Assembly: GCA_017443175.1 (NCBI GenBank)
Contig: JAFSOZ010000011.1
Location: forward strand, 125,881-189,880
DNA from: Bacteroidales bacterium
Lineage (GTDB): Bacteria; Bacteroidota; Bacteroidia; Bacteroidales; WCHB1-69
DNA length: 64,000 bases
Reading direction: 5' to 3'
Under the pieces are notes generated by a model. The model was given only the letters and a program-made list of their open reading frames with translations, did not search any database and was not told where the DNA came from. The translations under genes and the position numbers were made by a program. Positions 9,781-18,449 of the stretch are shown here, piece by piece; the first letter of the stretch is position 1, and each line of letters starts with the position of its first letter.

Positions 9781-11375
9781 TTTTGCGGAATCTTGATTTT
9801 CTGCCCTACCTGGATGGAATTGATGTTGCTGAGATGATTGTACGATGCCAAAGCCGCAGCAGTGGTACCATATTGGCGGGCGATGGAGGACAGGGTATCA
9901 CCCTTCTTCACGATGTGCGTGCGGATGATGGGCTCAGCGGGCGTCACAACCGTCGTGTCCTTGTTCACCACTATCGGCTCACGAATTTCATTGCCAGTGT
10001 TCAGCGAGTCCGTCGGTGTCACTGTGGACGTGCTGTCTGTGGGCACAGGGGCCGCTTTTACTATCACCGTGGAACCTTTTCTGATCAACAACTTCTGTCC
10101 TACCTTCAAGCTATTACTGTGCAAACGGTTCAACGATTTAATCTGGTTGACACTGACACCATATTTGTGGGAGATGGATGAGATGGTCTCCCCTTTCCGC
10201 ACCGTATGGTATTTGCTGGGCGTGACCTTCACAATGTCGCCATTGGCATTGGTGGTCAGGTTTTCCTTGTTGAGGTCGCGGGCCGGGCTGAAAAAGTCGT
10301 TGTAACGATGCTTCTGAATCGTGTCCTTCATCGCGATGAACCGGAGAATATCGTTGGAGCGCAAGCGCAGGGGATATTGCTCATTAAAGGCCGGGATGAT
10401 TTCACGCTTATATTGCGGATTCAAAATTTTAATCTCATCCATGCTGATATCCAGCATCTCGGAGATCTGCATGAAGTGCAATTCCTTGTCCACCATCACC
10501 GTATCCACGTCCGTGGGAATGGACAGGTGGGCAGGGCTGATGCCATAGAGATTGTGATAGGTCATCATATAATACGCACCGATGAAGGCGGGGAAGTAGT
10601 TCTGGGTCTCTTTGGGCAGGTAAGGCGACACGCCCCAGAAGTCGGTTTTGCCGCCGGAGCGCTGGATGGCCTTGCGCACGTTGCCCGCACCACAGTTGTA
10701 GGCGGAGATGGCCAGCCCCCAATCGTTGAAAATATTGTACAAATCACGGAAGTGACGCGCAGCGGCATCTGTGGCCTTGTACGGGTCACGCCGGTCATCT
10801 ACATACGTGTTGGCCTGCAAACCATAGAGCTTGCCCGTATTGTACATAAACTGCCAGATTCCCGTTGCACCGGCGGGAGAGACCGCCGTAGGGTTCAAAG
10901 CGGATTCAATGATGGTGATATAAACCAACTCCTCCGGCACATTGTATTTGTCGAAAATCTCCCGCATCCAAGGATAATAGTACTGCGCCAGCCCCAGAAT
11001 CACAGAAGAGGAACGCTGCCGCTGCACAGAATAGAGCTCAATGAACCGCTTCACCTTGTCATTATACGCCAAGGGTACTGCCGTGACAATCTGCGACAAC
11101 CGCTTGAAAATCATCGTGTCGTTGTTGTCGTAAGCCGTCGTGTCGTCTTTGTACTTGGATAGCACGGAACTTTTATTGGACAACTCGTTGCGCACATAGA
11201 ACAGATTCAACATGGAATCCATCTTCCGAATCTCCTGACGGGTGAAAATATCGGAATCCACAGTGGAAATCGAATCCATATTGGGCGTACCCTGACCTCC
11301 ATCATCAGCATTTTGTGCATAGCCGATGCCAAAGAAGAGAACACTGCATAGTATGGTTAGAATCCGATATTTCAT
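9777..11375 (-). CDS. Membrane-bound lytic transglycosylase (MltD-like) with two LysM domains
   Basis: Cleaves peptidoglycan glycan strands to 1,6-anhydro products in the periplasm. In its 532 residues: a signal peptide (about 1-20), a long linker, an SLT/GH23 domain (about 130-290) with catalytic Glu157 in IIESALNP and the AGATGIWQFM motif, then two LysM domains. The first is at about 390-435 and the second ends the protein (THIVKKGDTLSS...). The two LysM units are separated by a Thr/Pro-rich linker. E. coli MltD has the same layout. It is not clearly co-transcribed with the MORN gene, whose end is 32 bases upstream. Confidence 0.93.
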   Translation of the reverse strand: MKYRILTILCSVLFFGIGYAQNADDGGQGTPNMDSISTVDSDIFTRQEIRKMDSMLNLFYVRNELSNKSSVLSKYKDDTTAYDNNDTMIFKRLSQIVTAVPLAYNDKVKRFIELYSVQRQRSSSVILGLAQYYYPWMREIFDKYNVPEELVYITIIESALNPTAVSPAGATGIWQFMYNTGKLYGLQANTYVDDRRDPYKATDAAARHFRDLYNIFNDWGLAISAYNCGAGNVRKAIQRSGGKTDFWGVSPYLPKETQNYFPAFIGAYYMMTYHNLYGISPAHLSIPTDVDTVMVDKELHFMQISEMLDISMDEIKILNPQYKREIIPAFNEQYPLRLRSNDILRFIAMKDTIQKHRYNDFFSPARDLNKENLTTNANGDIVKVTPSKYHTVRKGETISSISHKYGVSVNQIKSLNRLHSNSLKVGQKLLIRKGSTVIVKAAPVPTDSTSTVTPTDSLNTGNEIREPIVVNKDTTVVTPAEPIIRTHIVKKGDTLSSIARQYGTTAAALASYNHLSNINSIQVGQKIKIPQK

Positions 11376-11407
11376 ATATAAAAGCCGTATTACTTACGGA
11401 GAAAACA

Positions 11408-12904
11408 CTATTTTATTGTATAATCATTCCATTTTATTTCCTTTCCATCACTGAATAAGGTAGTTAGCATCACTATTCCATCCTCATTATAATAGGTCCA
11501 GGGGCCGTCCTGCAGGCCTTTGACGTATTTTCCGGTGGTTTTGATATTGCCATTTTCCCAATAGGCGGTGTATTTGCCATGTCGCACGCCCTCGTCATAG
11601 CGAATCTCAAAGGCTATGCGGCCATTTTCGTAGGTGGTTTTCCATAAACCCTCCTGTTTGCCGCCTTCATAATGGCCTTGTTCTACAGCATCGCCGTTAC
11701 GGTAAAGCCATACGCCTTCTTCATAGCCGGCCACATAGCTTCCTTTCACCAACGGTGTCCCGTCTTCATCGTATTCCACATACTCTCCTTCGGCGTCGCC
11801 ATCCTCGTAATGGGCCACTATCATCGTGTCCCCAGTAGAGTAAAACCAAATCCATTCGCCCGTCTTCTCACCTTTGCTGTTGTATTCGCCGGTAATTTCC
11901 ACCGTTTTATCAATAAAGTAGAAATTCCATTCGCCGATGGGCTTGGAGTTCTTGTACTTGCCTTTGGAACGGAGCTCGCCAGTGGGATAATACTCTTTCC
12001 ATTGTCCCTGCCGCAGGCCGTTCATGTCTGTGATGCCCTCATAGCGCATCCAGCCCTCCTCAAACACATAGCCTTTGATAATTTTGCCTTCGGCGTCAAA
12101 CTCGCGGCGGATGCCATCCTGTTTGCCATTGTAGTAGGTGGCTATGACGGAAGGTTGACCATTGCTGTGGTAAGCCGTGCGCTTCTCCATCTGCTTGGTC
12201 TCCTTGGCATCCGTCACCAGCTGGTCGTTCTCATATTTCTCCACATAAAGGAAATTACCTCCCTCGTCATAGAACTTGAAAAAACCATGTTTCTTGCCAT
12301 TGAGGAAACTGCCCTCCATTTTCAGTTGGCCGTTGTCCCAGAAAAACTTCCAACCACCCTGTTTGAGTCCATGTTCATCGGTGCGGTTGATGCGCTCCCT
12401 CCGGCTCATCACGCCACGGTAATAGTTGGCGACGGCAATCACCAGTCCGGTACGGTCATACTCCTTGGCCAGGCCGTGGGGCTTGCCCTCAAAATAGGGC
12501 ACGGTCTGCTTGAGCCAGCCGGCTGTGTCGTACGTGCGCACAGCTCCCACAATGGTATCTTGCCTCCATTGTGAAACCGTGTATTCCCGAGGGAAATACT
12601 GGATCTGCTCACCATGCTTCTTCCCTTCCTTATAATGGATGGTAAAGCTCTTGCGACCGTCAACATAGAAGGTCCACAGACTATCCAACAGCAGGTTCTT
12701 GCGATTGCCTTCAGACACTAACCTGCCATTTTCATCATAGGATTTCCACCAGCCATCGGGTTGGCCATTTACCAAAAAACCCTCGCTCGACTTGACGCCG
12801 GAAGGGTAATAATAGGTTTTGTATTGATGCAAAGAAGTGGAATCTTGTGCTATGCTGAAGGTGTAAGCCAACAACACACAGAACAAAAGATTCCACCTCT
12901 TCAT
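11408..12904 (-). CDS. Exported MORN/YwqK-type repeat protein
   Basis: 498 residues with a signal peptide (about 1-19, ending SIAQDS). The rest is made of about 20 degenerate repeats of 20-25 residues of the form (D/N)G-x-x-x-x-G-x-W-x-x-Y(F/Y)-x-x-G-x-(L/K), as in GLRQGQWKEYYPTGEL. This is the antitoxin-YwqK/MORN_2 pattern, a beta-hairpin repeat common in Bacteroidota exported proteins. No enzymatic motif was found. A role as a cell-envelope binding scaffold is a guess. The annotation 'antitoxin component YwqK' often given to this family should not be read as function. Confidence 0.8.
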   Translation of the reverse strand: MKRWNLLFCVLLAYTFSIAQDSTSLHQYKTYYYPSGVKSSEGFLVNGQPDGWWKSYDENGRLVSEGNRKNLLLDSLWTFYVDGRKSFTIHYKEGKKHGEQIQYFPREYTVSQWRQDTIVGAVRTYDTAGWLKQTVPYFEGKPHGLAKEYDRTGLVIAVANYYRGVMSRRERINRTDEHGLKQGGWKFFWDNGQLKMEGSFLNGKKHGFFKFYDEGGNFLYVEKYENDQLVTDAKETKQMEKRTAYHSNGQPSVIATYYNGKQDGIRREFDAEGKIIKGYVFEEGWMRYEGITDMNGLRQGQWKEYYPTGELRSKGKYKNSKPIGEWNFYFIDKTVEITGEYNSKGEKTGEWIWFYSTGDTMIVAHYEDGDAEGEYVEYDEDGTPLVKGSYVAGYEEGVWLYRNGDAVEQGHYEGGKQEGLWKTTYENGRIAFEIRYDEGVRHGKYTAYWENGNIKTTGKYVKGLQDGPWTYYNEDGIVMLTTLFSDGKEIKWNDYTIK

Positions 12905-12933
12905 TTGATATCCGATTTAATCAGACGAGATTA

Positions 12934-13383
12934 TTATCTTGTACCACTAAATTTGATGATTTCCACTCGGGTCTGCAGCAAATCATTTAATAAGGCTACG
13001 GTATAGTACACCGTCATGTCCAGCCTGTCGCCAGTGAACGTGCACTCCACCGTTATGTCTTTCACGACTTCTGAAGAAGTATCTATATAGTTGCTTTCAC
13101 CAATAATGGAAGTAAGCACGTTGGTAATATAGTCCACATTCTCGCTTTTGGTTTTATAAACACCTGTGGAAACATTTTCCAAAGGAAGGCAATAATAAAG
13201 CAGGATGCCATTTTGAGACAACGGGTTGTTGGAGATGGTCACAGTACCATCTTTGGTTTTGCCGTCCTGTTTGATAAAGGTGAATGTTCCACTGTATTTT
13301 CCTGCGTATTTAGCACCTTCACCATTCGTACAGGCAGCGAAGCCCAAAACTAAAAGCAAAAAAAGAGGAAATAATTTTTTCAT
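12934..13383 (-). CDS. Small hypothetical lipoprotein
   Basis: 149 residues beginning with a lipoprotein signal peptide ending at Cys18 (LGFAAC). The rest looks like one small beta-rich domain with alternating hydrophobic strands (YSGTFTF, GTVTISN, ITVECTF, DMTVYYTV). The style resembles other Bacteroidota DUF lipoproteins, but I cannot name the family. It has its own -7 box, and the MORN-repeat gene begins 30 bases downstream of its stop, so the two may share a transcript. Confidence 0.65.
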   Translation of the reverse strand: MKKLFPLFLLLVLGFAACTNGEGAKYAGKYSGTFTFIKQDGKTKDGTVTISNNPLSQNGILLYYCLPLENVSTGVYKTKSENVDYITNVLTSIIGESNYIDTSSEVVKDITVECTFTGDRLDMTVYYTVALLNDLLQTRVEIIKFSGTR

Positions 13384-13410
13384 TGTAGTAGAATTTTATG
13401 ATTCGGGCGG

Positions 13411-13418
13411 CAAATATA
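13411..13418 (-). promoter_or_regulatory. -7 box TATATTTG for the small lipoprotein gene
   Basis: TAnnTTTG match 28 bases ahead of the ATG at 13383. It is divergent from the porQ -7 box 41 bases away. Confidence 0.55.
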
Positions 13419-13458
13419 CAAAAAAGTATTTTGGCAGGGAGAGCGTTTGTCTTTTTTG

Positions 13459-13466
13459 TACTTTTG
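13459..13466 (+). promoter_or_regulatory. -7 box TACTTTTG for porQ
   Basis: TAnnTTTG match nine bases before the porQ ATG. It implies a very short leader and rules out translation from the long upstream open frame beginning at 13226. Confidence 0.6.
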
Positions 13467-13474
13467 CGCGGTTT

Positions 13475-14575
13475 ATGAAAAAAGGAATCATATATATTAT
13501 TGTATGCTTGCTGATTGGAATTGGTCTTTCAGGTGCTTCGGCGCAAACTGGAGGCAGACATGCATATAATTTCCTCAATTTCAACTACTCAACACGCCAG
13601 ATGGCGCTGGGAGGCGGCCTGATTTCCGTCTATGACAACGACCCGACACTCCTGATCATGAACCCTTCCTATATTGGCGAGCGTCATCACAACAATCTGG
13701 TTCTGAATTTCACGGACTATTTTTCCAATGCCAACTATCTCTCTGCCCTCTACGCATACACTTTCCCGAAGGCCGGCAGTTTTGCCTTCTCCGTGAAAGC
13801 TGTGCCATACGGCAGATTCATGGGCACCGATGCCTCGGGATTGGAAACCGGCTATTTCACCGCCGGCGACTACGCGATAAGCCTCGGCTGGGGCCGCGAA
13901 CTGTCGCCGAATTTCACCATCGGGGCTAACCTCAACCTGTTGCTGTGCACGTACGAGTCCTATACCTCTTTCGGCTTTGCCGTGGATGTGGCTGGCAGCT
14001 ATCACAACCCCGACAAGCGGCTGTCACTGACCCTGCTGGCCAAAAACATAGGTTCGGAAATAAAGCCTTTCGTGGCTGGCCAAGTGGAGACGCCGCCCTT
14101 TGACTTGCAATTGGCCCTCTCGCAACGCCTGCAACACGTACCCATCCGCTACCACATCTCCCTGCACTCGCTTTACCGCTGGAACATGAACTATTATGGC
14201 GACGGCAACCCGTTCCTGCAAACGGACGCTTTCACCAACACGATAAAATATCCCTCGAAAGCCGCGCAGTTCTTCGACAACTTCTTCCGGCACATCATCT
14301 TCGGATTGGAGATTGAGCCCATACAGTATATTTCCATCCAGGCCGCCTATAATCACAATGTACATCAGGAGATGAAAGTTGTGGCCCGCAGCTCCCTAGC
14401 GGGGTTCTCATACGGCCTGAGCATCAACGTCAAGGGCATCCGTTTCGGCTTTGCACGTACGCACTATGCGCCCGGAGCCACGCCCAACTGCTTCAATTTC
14501 GCGCTGGATTTCGGTGAGCTGTCGAAGATGCACCAAAGCAACAAGGCTAAAAAACTGCAACGAATGACCGATTAA
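13475..14575 (+). CDS. porQ: Type IX secretion system protein PorQ
   Basis: From the ATG at 13475 the protein has 366 residues: a signal peptide ending near GASAQ, then a predicted outer-membrane barrel with many alternating strands and aromatic girdle residues. The opening of the mature part (GGRHAYNFLNFNYSTRQMALGG) is the PorQ signature. PorQ belongs to the FadL/PorV-like barrels and associates with the type IX secretion attachment complex in Porphyromonas. The upstream extension of the frame runs through the lipoprotein promoter region and is not real. A DegT aminotransferase follows 11 bases later. Confidence 0.85.
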   Translation: MKKGIIYIIVCLLIGIGLSGASAQTGGRHAYNFLNFNYSTRQMALGGGLISVYDNDPTLLIMNPSYIGERHHNNLVLNFTDYFSNANYLSALYAYTFPKAGSFAFSVKAVPYGRFMGTDASGLETGYFTAGDYAISLGWGRELSPNFTIGANLNLLLCTYESYTSFGFAVDVAGSYHNPDKRLSLTLLAKNIGSEIKPFVAGQVETPPFDLQLALSQRLQHVPIRYHISLHSLYRWNMNYYGDGNPFLQTDAFTNTIKYPSKAAQFFDNFFRHIIFGLEIEPIQYISIQAAYNHNVHQEMKVVARSSLAGFSYGLSINVKGIRFGFARTHYAPGATPNCFNFALDFGELSKMHQSNKAKKLQRMTD

Positions 14576-14586
14576 ATTTTGCCAAG

Positions 14587-15783
14587 ATGATTCCTTTTTC
14601 CCCTCCCCATATTGACGATGCGATAGTGAACGAGGTAGTGGCCGCCCTGCGTTCGGGATGGATAACCACAGGACCGCGCACCAAACTTTTCGAACAGAAA
14701 ATCGCCGAATATTGCTGCATAAAGAAAGTTTTGTGCGTCAACTCCGCCTCCGCCGGATTGGAACTCATGTTGCATTGGTTCGGCGTCGGACCCGGCGATG
14801 AGGTTATCGTGCCCGCCTACACCTATACAGCCACAGTAGAAGTGGTGGTCCACTGCGGCGCGACACCCGTGATGGTGGACGTGAACCCCGACTTTCTCAT
14901 CTCTGTGGAGAACATCCGCAAAGCACTGTCACCCAAAACCAAAGCCATCATGCCAGTGGACATTGCCGGTATGCCTTGCGATTATGAGGAGATTATGGCC
15001 GTGGTAAACGATGAAGAGGTTAGAAGAAACTTCCAACCAGCCAATGAGACCCAGGAACGACTGGGCCGTCCGTTGGTGCTTTCCGATGCCGCACACTCGC
15101 TGGGCGCGTGGTACAAGGGCAAACACACAGGCGCGGTAGCCGACATCACCGTGTTTTCGTTCCACGCGGTTAAAAACCTGACCACTGCCGAGGGCGGCGC
15201 TATATGCCTGGCTTTGCCGGACAATTTTGACGCTGAAGCCATCTACAAACAGCTGTGCGCCTTCTCGCTGCACGGGCAATCAAAGGACGCACTGGCCAAA
15301 ACCCAGGTGGGCAACTGGCGCTACGACGTGTATGAGTGCGGCTACAAGTGCAACATGACCGACATAGCCGCTGCCATGGGTTTGGTGGAACTTGACCGCT
15401 ATGACGCCATGATTCTGAAACGCCGCAAGGAGATTTTCGATGCCTACACGCAGGCTTTTGGGTCAGACGACCGCTTCCAGATTCCCGAATATGAGACAGC
15501 GGACAAAACATCTTCCTATCATGTTTATGCCCTGAGAATCCGAAACATTACCGAGGCACAGCGCGACACCATCATGCAGCGCATCTTCGAGCAGGAGGTG
15601 AGCGTCAATGTGCACTTCATCCCGCTGCCCATGCTCACAGCATACAAAAATATGGGCTACAACATCGCCGATTACCCTGTTTCCTACGACAACTACTCCC
15701 GCGAAATCACTCTGCCCGTCTATTACGACCTCACGGACGAGCAAGTGCAGCAAGTGTGCAATGCAGTGAAAAGGAGTTTATAA
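14587..15783 (+). CDS. DegT/DnrJ/EryC1/StrS family PLP aminotransferase
   Basis: 398 residues; a fold-type I aminotransferase that usually aminates keto-sugar nucleotides. The substrate-side GWITTGPRTKLFE and the cofactor motif DAAHSLGA are present, and the Schiff-base lysine is Lys196 in SFHAVKNLTTAEGG. C-terminal NVHFIPLPML is typical of the sugar aminotransferase branch. It sits 11 bases after porQ and probably shares its mRNA. No other sugar-nucleotide gene lies nearby, so the product cannot be specified; surface glycan or A-LPS synthesis is an inference from the type IX context. Confidence 0.9.
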   Translation: MIPFSPPHIDDAIVNEVVAALRSGWITTGPRTKLFEQKIAEYCCIKKVLCVNSASAGLELMLHWFGVGPGDEVIVPAYTYTATVEVVVHCGATPVMVDVNPDFLISVENIRKALSPKTKAIMPVDIAGMPCDYEEIMAVVNDEEVRRNFQPANETQERLGRPLVLSDAAHSLGAWYKGKHTGAVADITVFSFHAVKNLTTAEGGAICLALPDNFDAEAIYKQLCAFSLHGQSKDALAKTQVGNWRYDVYECGYKCNMTDIAAAMGLVELDRYDAMILKRRKEIFDAYTQAFGSDDRFQIPEYETADKTSSYHVYALRIRNITEAQRDTIMQRIFEQEVSVNVHFIPLPMLTAYKNMGYNIADYPVSYDNYSREITLPVYYDLTDEQVQQVCNAVKRSL

Positions 15784-15821
15784 AGTTAATAAAGTTTCAA
15801 GTTTGTAAGGTTCACTTTATA

Positions 15822-15884
15822 AACTTTAGAACTTTAGCACCTTACAAACCTTACAAACCTTACAAACCTTATAAACTTTCCGAA
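15822..15884. repeat. Period-9 tandem repeat, CCTTACAAA/CTTTATAAA type
   Basis: Three identical CCTTACAAA units at 15840-15866, then CCTTATAAA and CTTTCCGAA, preceded by less regular CTTTATAAA-like units. The array fills the gap between two convergent genes and shares its consensus (CYTTAYAAA) with the array at 43822. Confidence 0.85.
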
Positions 15885-15887
15885 CCT

Positions 15888-16964
15888 TTAATTCAGGCTT
15901 ACCCTGGGGTCAAGCCACCCGTAGATGATATCGCATAAGATGTTGATGATGATGAGGACGATGGAAACGTAGAGTAGCGAGCCCATCACCACAGGAAAGT
16001 CGTATTTGTCGAGGGCGTCCACAATGACCACGCCCATGCCTTTCCAGTCGAAGATGTATTCCACGAACACCGCGCCGGCCAGCAATCCGGCCAACCAGCC
16101 CGATATGGCAGTCACCACAGGGTTGAGCGCATTTTTCAGCGCATGTTTGGTGATGATGACACTCCGCTTGAGACCCTTGGCCTTGGCGGTGCGGATGTAG
16201 TCCTGCGACAGCACATCCAGCAGTGAATTTTTGGTAAGTTCCACCACCACCGCCAACGGGCGGATACCCAATGTCATGGCAGGAAGTATGAGATTTTTGA
16301 GGTCCAAGTACTGGCCTGCGCCGTAATCATCCACGGTATAAAGGCTGCCGAACATGCTCAAGCCGGTAACATCGGCGAGCAGAAAAGCGAACACCCACGC
16401 GAAGAGAATGGCGGCGAAGAAGGAGGGCACCGACATGCCGAGAGTGGAGAACACCAGTGCCACATGATCGAACCATGTGCCCTTGTACAGGGCGCAGAAG
16501 ATGCCGATGATGATGCCCACGATGAGGGCAAAGACAATGGAGACCACTGCCAACAACACTGTCTTCGGGAACGCCTCCGCTATGATCTCGCCCACGGGCC
16601 GTTTGCTCTGATATGACCTCCGGAGGTAGGGGGCTTTCAGCACCACCGCCGACTTGCCCAAAGGCAGAATCTTCAAGTAGTGATAATCGTTATCGTCCAA
16701 ATAGAAGAAGGATTCCGTATCCTGGGTTTTGTGCCACGAAATGGGCGAGACATCATTGAGATAGGCCAAATACTGCACTCCAAGGGGCAGGTCGAGCCCC
16801 ATCTCCTTGCGAATGGCCTCCTCCGTCTGCAGGTCGCTGCGCTGGCCCATCATCATACGGGCGGGGTCGGAGGGAAGCACAGTGAACAGGAAGAACACCA
16901 GTGTCACTACACCCAGCATCATCAGCAGGCCGTATAATATTTTCTTGACGATGTATCGGAGCAC
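15888..16964 (-). CDS. ABC transporter permease, DppB/OppB type
   Basis: A 358-residue inner-membrane subunit of a peptide/nickel-type importer. It has an N-terminal membrane segment (about 8-28), a periplasmic insertion (about 30-125), then five more segments in a BPD_transp_1 domain. The cytoplasmic coupling loop for the ATPase follows the usual EAA pattern, with RTAKAKGLKRS. Translation begins at GTG (16962-16964). No DppC, ATPase or binding protein is adjacent. A terminator separates it from ftsZ upstream, so it seems to be expressed alone; its partners must lie elsewhere. Confidence 0.9.
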   Translation of the reverse strand: MLRYIVKKILYGLLMMLGVVTLVFFLFTVLPSDPARMMMGQRSDLQTEEAIRKEMGLDLPLGVQYLAYLNDVSPISWHKTQDTESFFYLDDNDYHYLKILPLGKSAVVLKAPYLRRSYQSKRPVGEIIAEAFPKTVLLAVVSIVFALIVGIIIGIFCALYKGTWFDHVALVFSTLGMSVPSFFAAILFAWVFAFLLADVTGLSMFGSLYTVDDYGAGQYLDLKNLILPAMTLGIRPLAVVVELTKNSLLDVLSQDYIRTAKAKGLKRSVIITKHALKNALNPVVTAISGWLAGLLAGAVFVEYIFDWKGMGVVIVDALDKYDFPVVMGSLLYVSIVLIIINILCDIIYGWLDPRVSLN

Positions 16965-16987
16965 GTATTCAGTTTTTCTGTGGACTA

Positions 16988-16995
16988 CAAAAGTA
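16988..16995 (-). promoter_or_regulatory. -7 box TACTTTTG for the ABC permease gene
   Basis: TAnnTTTG match 24 bases ahead of the GTG start, just downstream of the ftsZ terminator. No good -33 element. Confidence 0.5.
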
Positions 16996-17023
16996 CGAAA
17001 TTTGCCGTGTGAATGTGAAAAAC

Positions 17024-17053
17024 AAAAACAGCACCCGTCCGGATGCTGTTTTT
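17024..17053 (-). terminator. Rho-independent terminator after ftsZ
   Basis: A 10-base-pair perfect stem (AAAAACAGCA with TGCTGTTTTT) and a ten-base loop, followed on the minus strand by GTTTTT. It lies 19 bases past the ftsZ stop and isolates ftsZ from the permease gene. Confidence 0.8.
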
Positions 17054-17071
17054 GTTTGATAATTATTACTT

Positions 17072-18409
17072 TTAGTCAGCAAGATCTATAAAGAGTTCCT
17101 TGATATCATTGTTACCCTCGTACATCGGCTGAAAGTTCATGGTCATTGTCTCCGTCGGGGCGGCTGACTCCATGATCTTGTAACGGTTGATGGCGGGAGT
17201 TTGCGTAATCACATCAAAATCGGAAAAGATGTCACCATCATCCATGATCTTCTGCGGACCCGCCGGTCTGCTTTGATCAAAGGAAAAAGGGTTCTCCGGA
17301 GCTTGAGGCTGAGATTTCACCGTCATCTTGGGAATGAGGTTGTCAATGTCACTGTTGGGAGTTTCTTGGGAGAAGATGGGACCCTGCTTTTGTTCCATAT
17401 CGTCAGGAACAATGGTGACTTCCTGCTTCTTCTGCGGATTGGAATTGAAATTCGTGACGATGACGGACAACTTGATAGATTCGCCCAGGCTCTCGTCCAT
17501 ACCACGGCCCCAGATAACGCGGGCATTGCGGCTTTGGATCTTTTCGAACTTCTCGGTGAGGCTGTCCAGCTCGGACATTTTGAGTTTCTTGTCCGGACCA
17601 TAGCTGATGAAGAACAGGAAATTCTGGGCCTCGGAGATGGCGCTTTCGTCCAACAACGGACAATCCAAAGCGTCTTGGACCACCTTGTCCACACGGTTCT
17701 CGCCTTGAGCGACAGCCAGACCCAACATGGCCTTGCCACTGTCTTTCATGATGGTCTGCACATCGTTGAAGTCCACGTTCTGCGCATAGTTCACCGTAAT
17801 CAGCTCGGCGATGCACTTGACAGCATTCTTGAGGACATCGTCGGCATATCCGAAAGCGGTGTCGCAATCTTCATCGTTATAGTATTTGATGACGTTCTGG
17901 TTCTTGATGGTAATGAGAGAATCCACGTGTTTGGCAAGCTCGGCAATACCTTCATTGGCAAGACGGGAACGTTCTGCACCTTCGAACTTGAAGGGTGTGG
18001 TTACCACACCGATGGTGAGGATTCCCATGTCGTGCGCAATCTCGGCGATGACAGGCGAGGCTCCGGTTCCAGTGCCCTTACCCATACCGGCGGTGATGAA
18101 GAGCATACGGGTCTCTTTGCCGATAAACTCCTGGATTCTTTCTTTGCTTTCCATCGCATACTGACGGGCAACTTCAGGTTGCGCACCAGCGCCCAAACCA
18201 TTGCCTAACAACAGCTTGTCAGGAACAGGCGTGCTTTCCAAATGGCCACGGTCTGTATTGCAAATCAGGAAATCAACGCCGACAATGCCTTCACTGTACA
18301 TGTGACGCACAGCATTGCTACCGCCACCACCGACACCAATAACTTTAATGATGGATGATGGATTGGCTTTTTCTCCGTAATCGGGTGTAAAAGTAATCTT
18401 ATCTGTCAT
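17072..18409 (-). CDS. ftsZ: Cell division protein FtsZ
   Basis: Tubulin-like GTPase that forms the division ring. The 445 residues contain the N-terminal GTPase core (about 15-205), the synergy-loop domain with NVDFNDVQTIM (the T7-loop equivalent), a long variable linker (about 330-430), and a short acidic C-terminal peptide ending ELFIDLAD. The last part is the probable FtsA contact. One oddity: the glycine-rich tubulin signature reads GMGKGTGTG at 108-116, with Lys111 where most FtsZ proteins have glycine. The order on the minus strand is ftsQ, ftsA, ftsZ, with a terminator after ftsZ. Confidence 0.97.
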   Translation of the reverse strand: MTDKITFTPDYGEKANPSSIIKVIGVGGGGSNAVRHMYSEGIVGVDFLICNTDRGHLESTPVPDKLLLGNGLGAGAQPEVARQYAMESKERIQEFIGKETRMLFITAGMGKGTGTGASPVIAEIAHDMGILTIGVVTTPFKFEGAERSRLANEGIAELAKHVDSLITIKNQNVIKYYNDEDCDTAFGYADDVLKNAVKCIAELITVNYAQNVDFNDVQTIMKDSGKAMLGLAVAQGENRVDKVVQDALDCPLLDESAISEAQNFLFFISYGPDKKLKMSELDSLTEKFEKIQSRNARVIWGRGMDESLGESIKLSVIVTNFNSNPQKKQEVTIVPDDMEQKQGPIFSQETPNSDIDNLIPKMTVKSQPQAPENPFSFDQSRPAGPQKIMDDGDIFSDFDVITQTPAINRYKIMESAAPTETMTMNFQPMYEGNNDIKELFIDLAD

Positions 18410-18449
18410 AATACTGAATGTTTTTTCTTATCTTTAGGTTTTGGTTTTC

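Noticed and set aside
13226-13474. Upstream extension of the PorQ reading frame
   Set aside because: It crosses the divergent promoters and part of the opposite lipoprotein gene. The signal peptide begins at the ATG at 13475.
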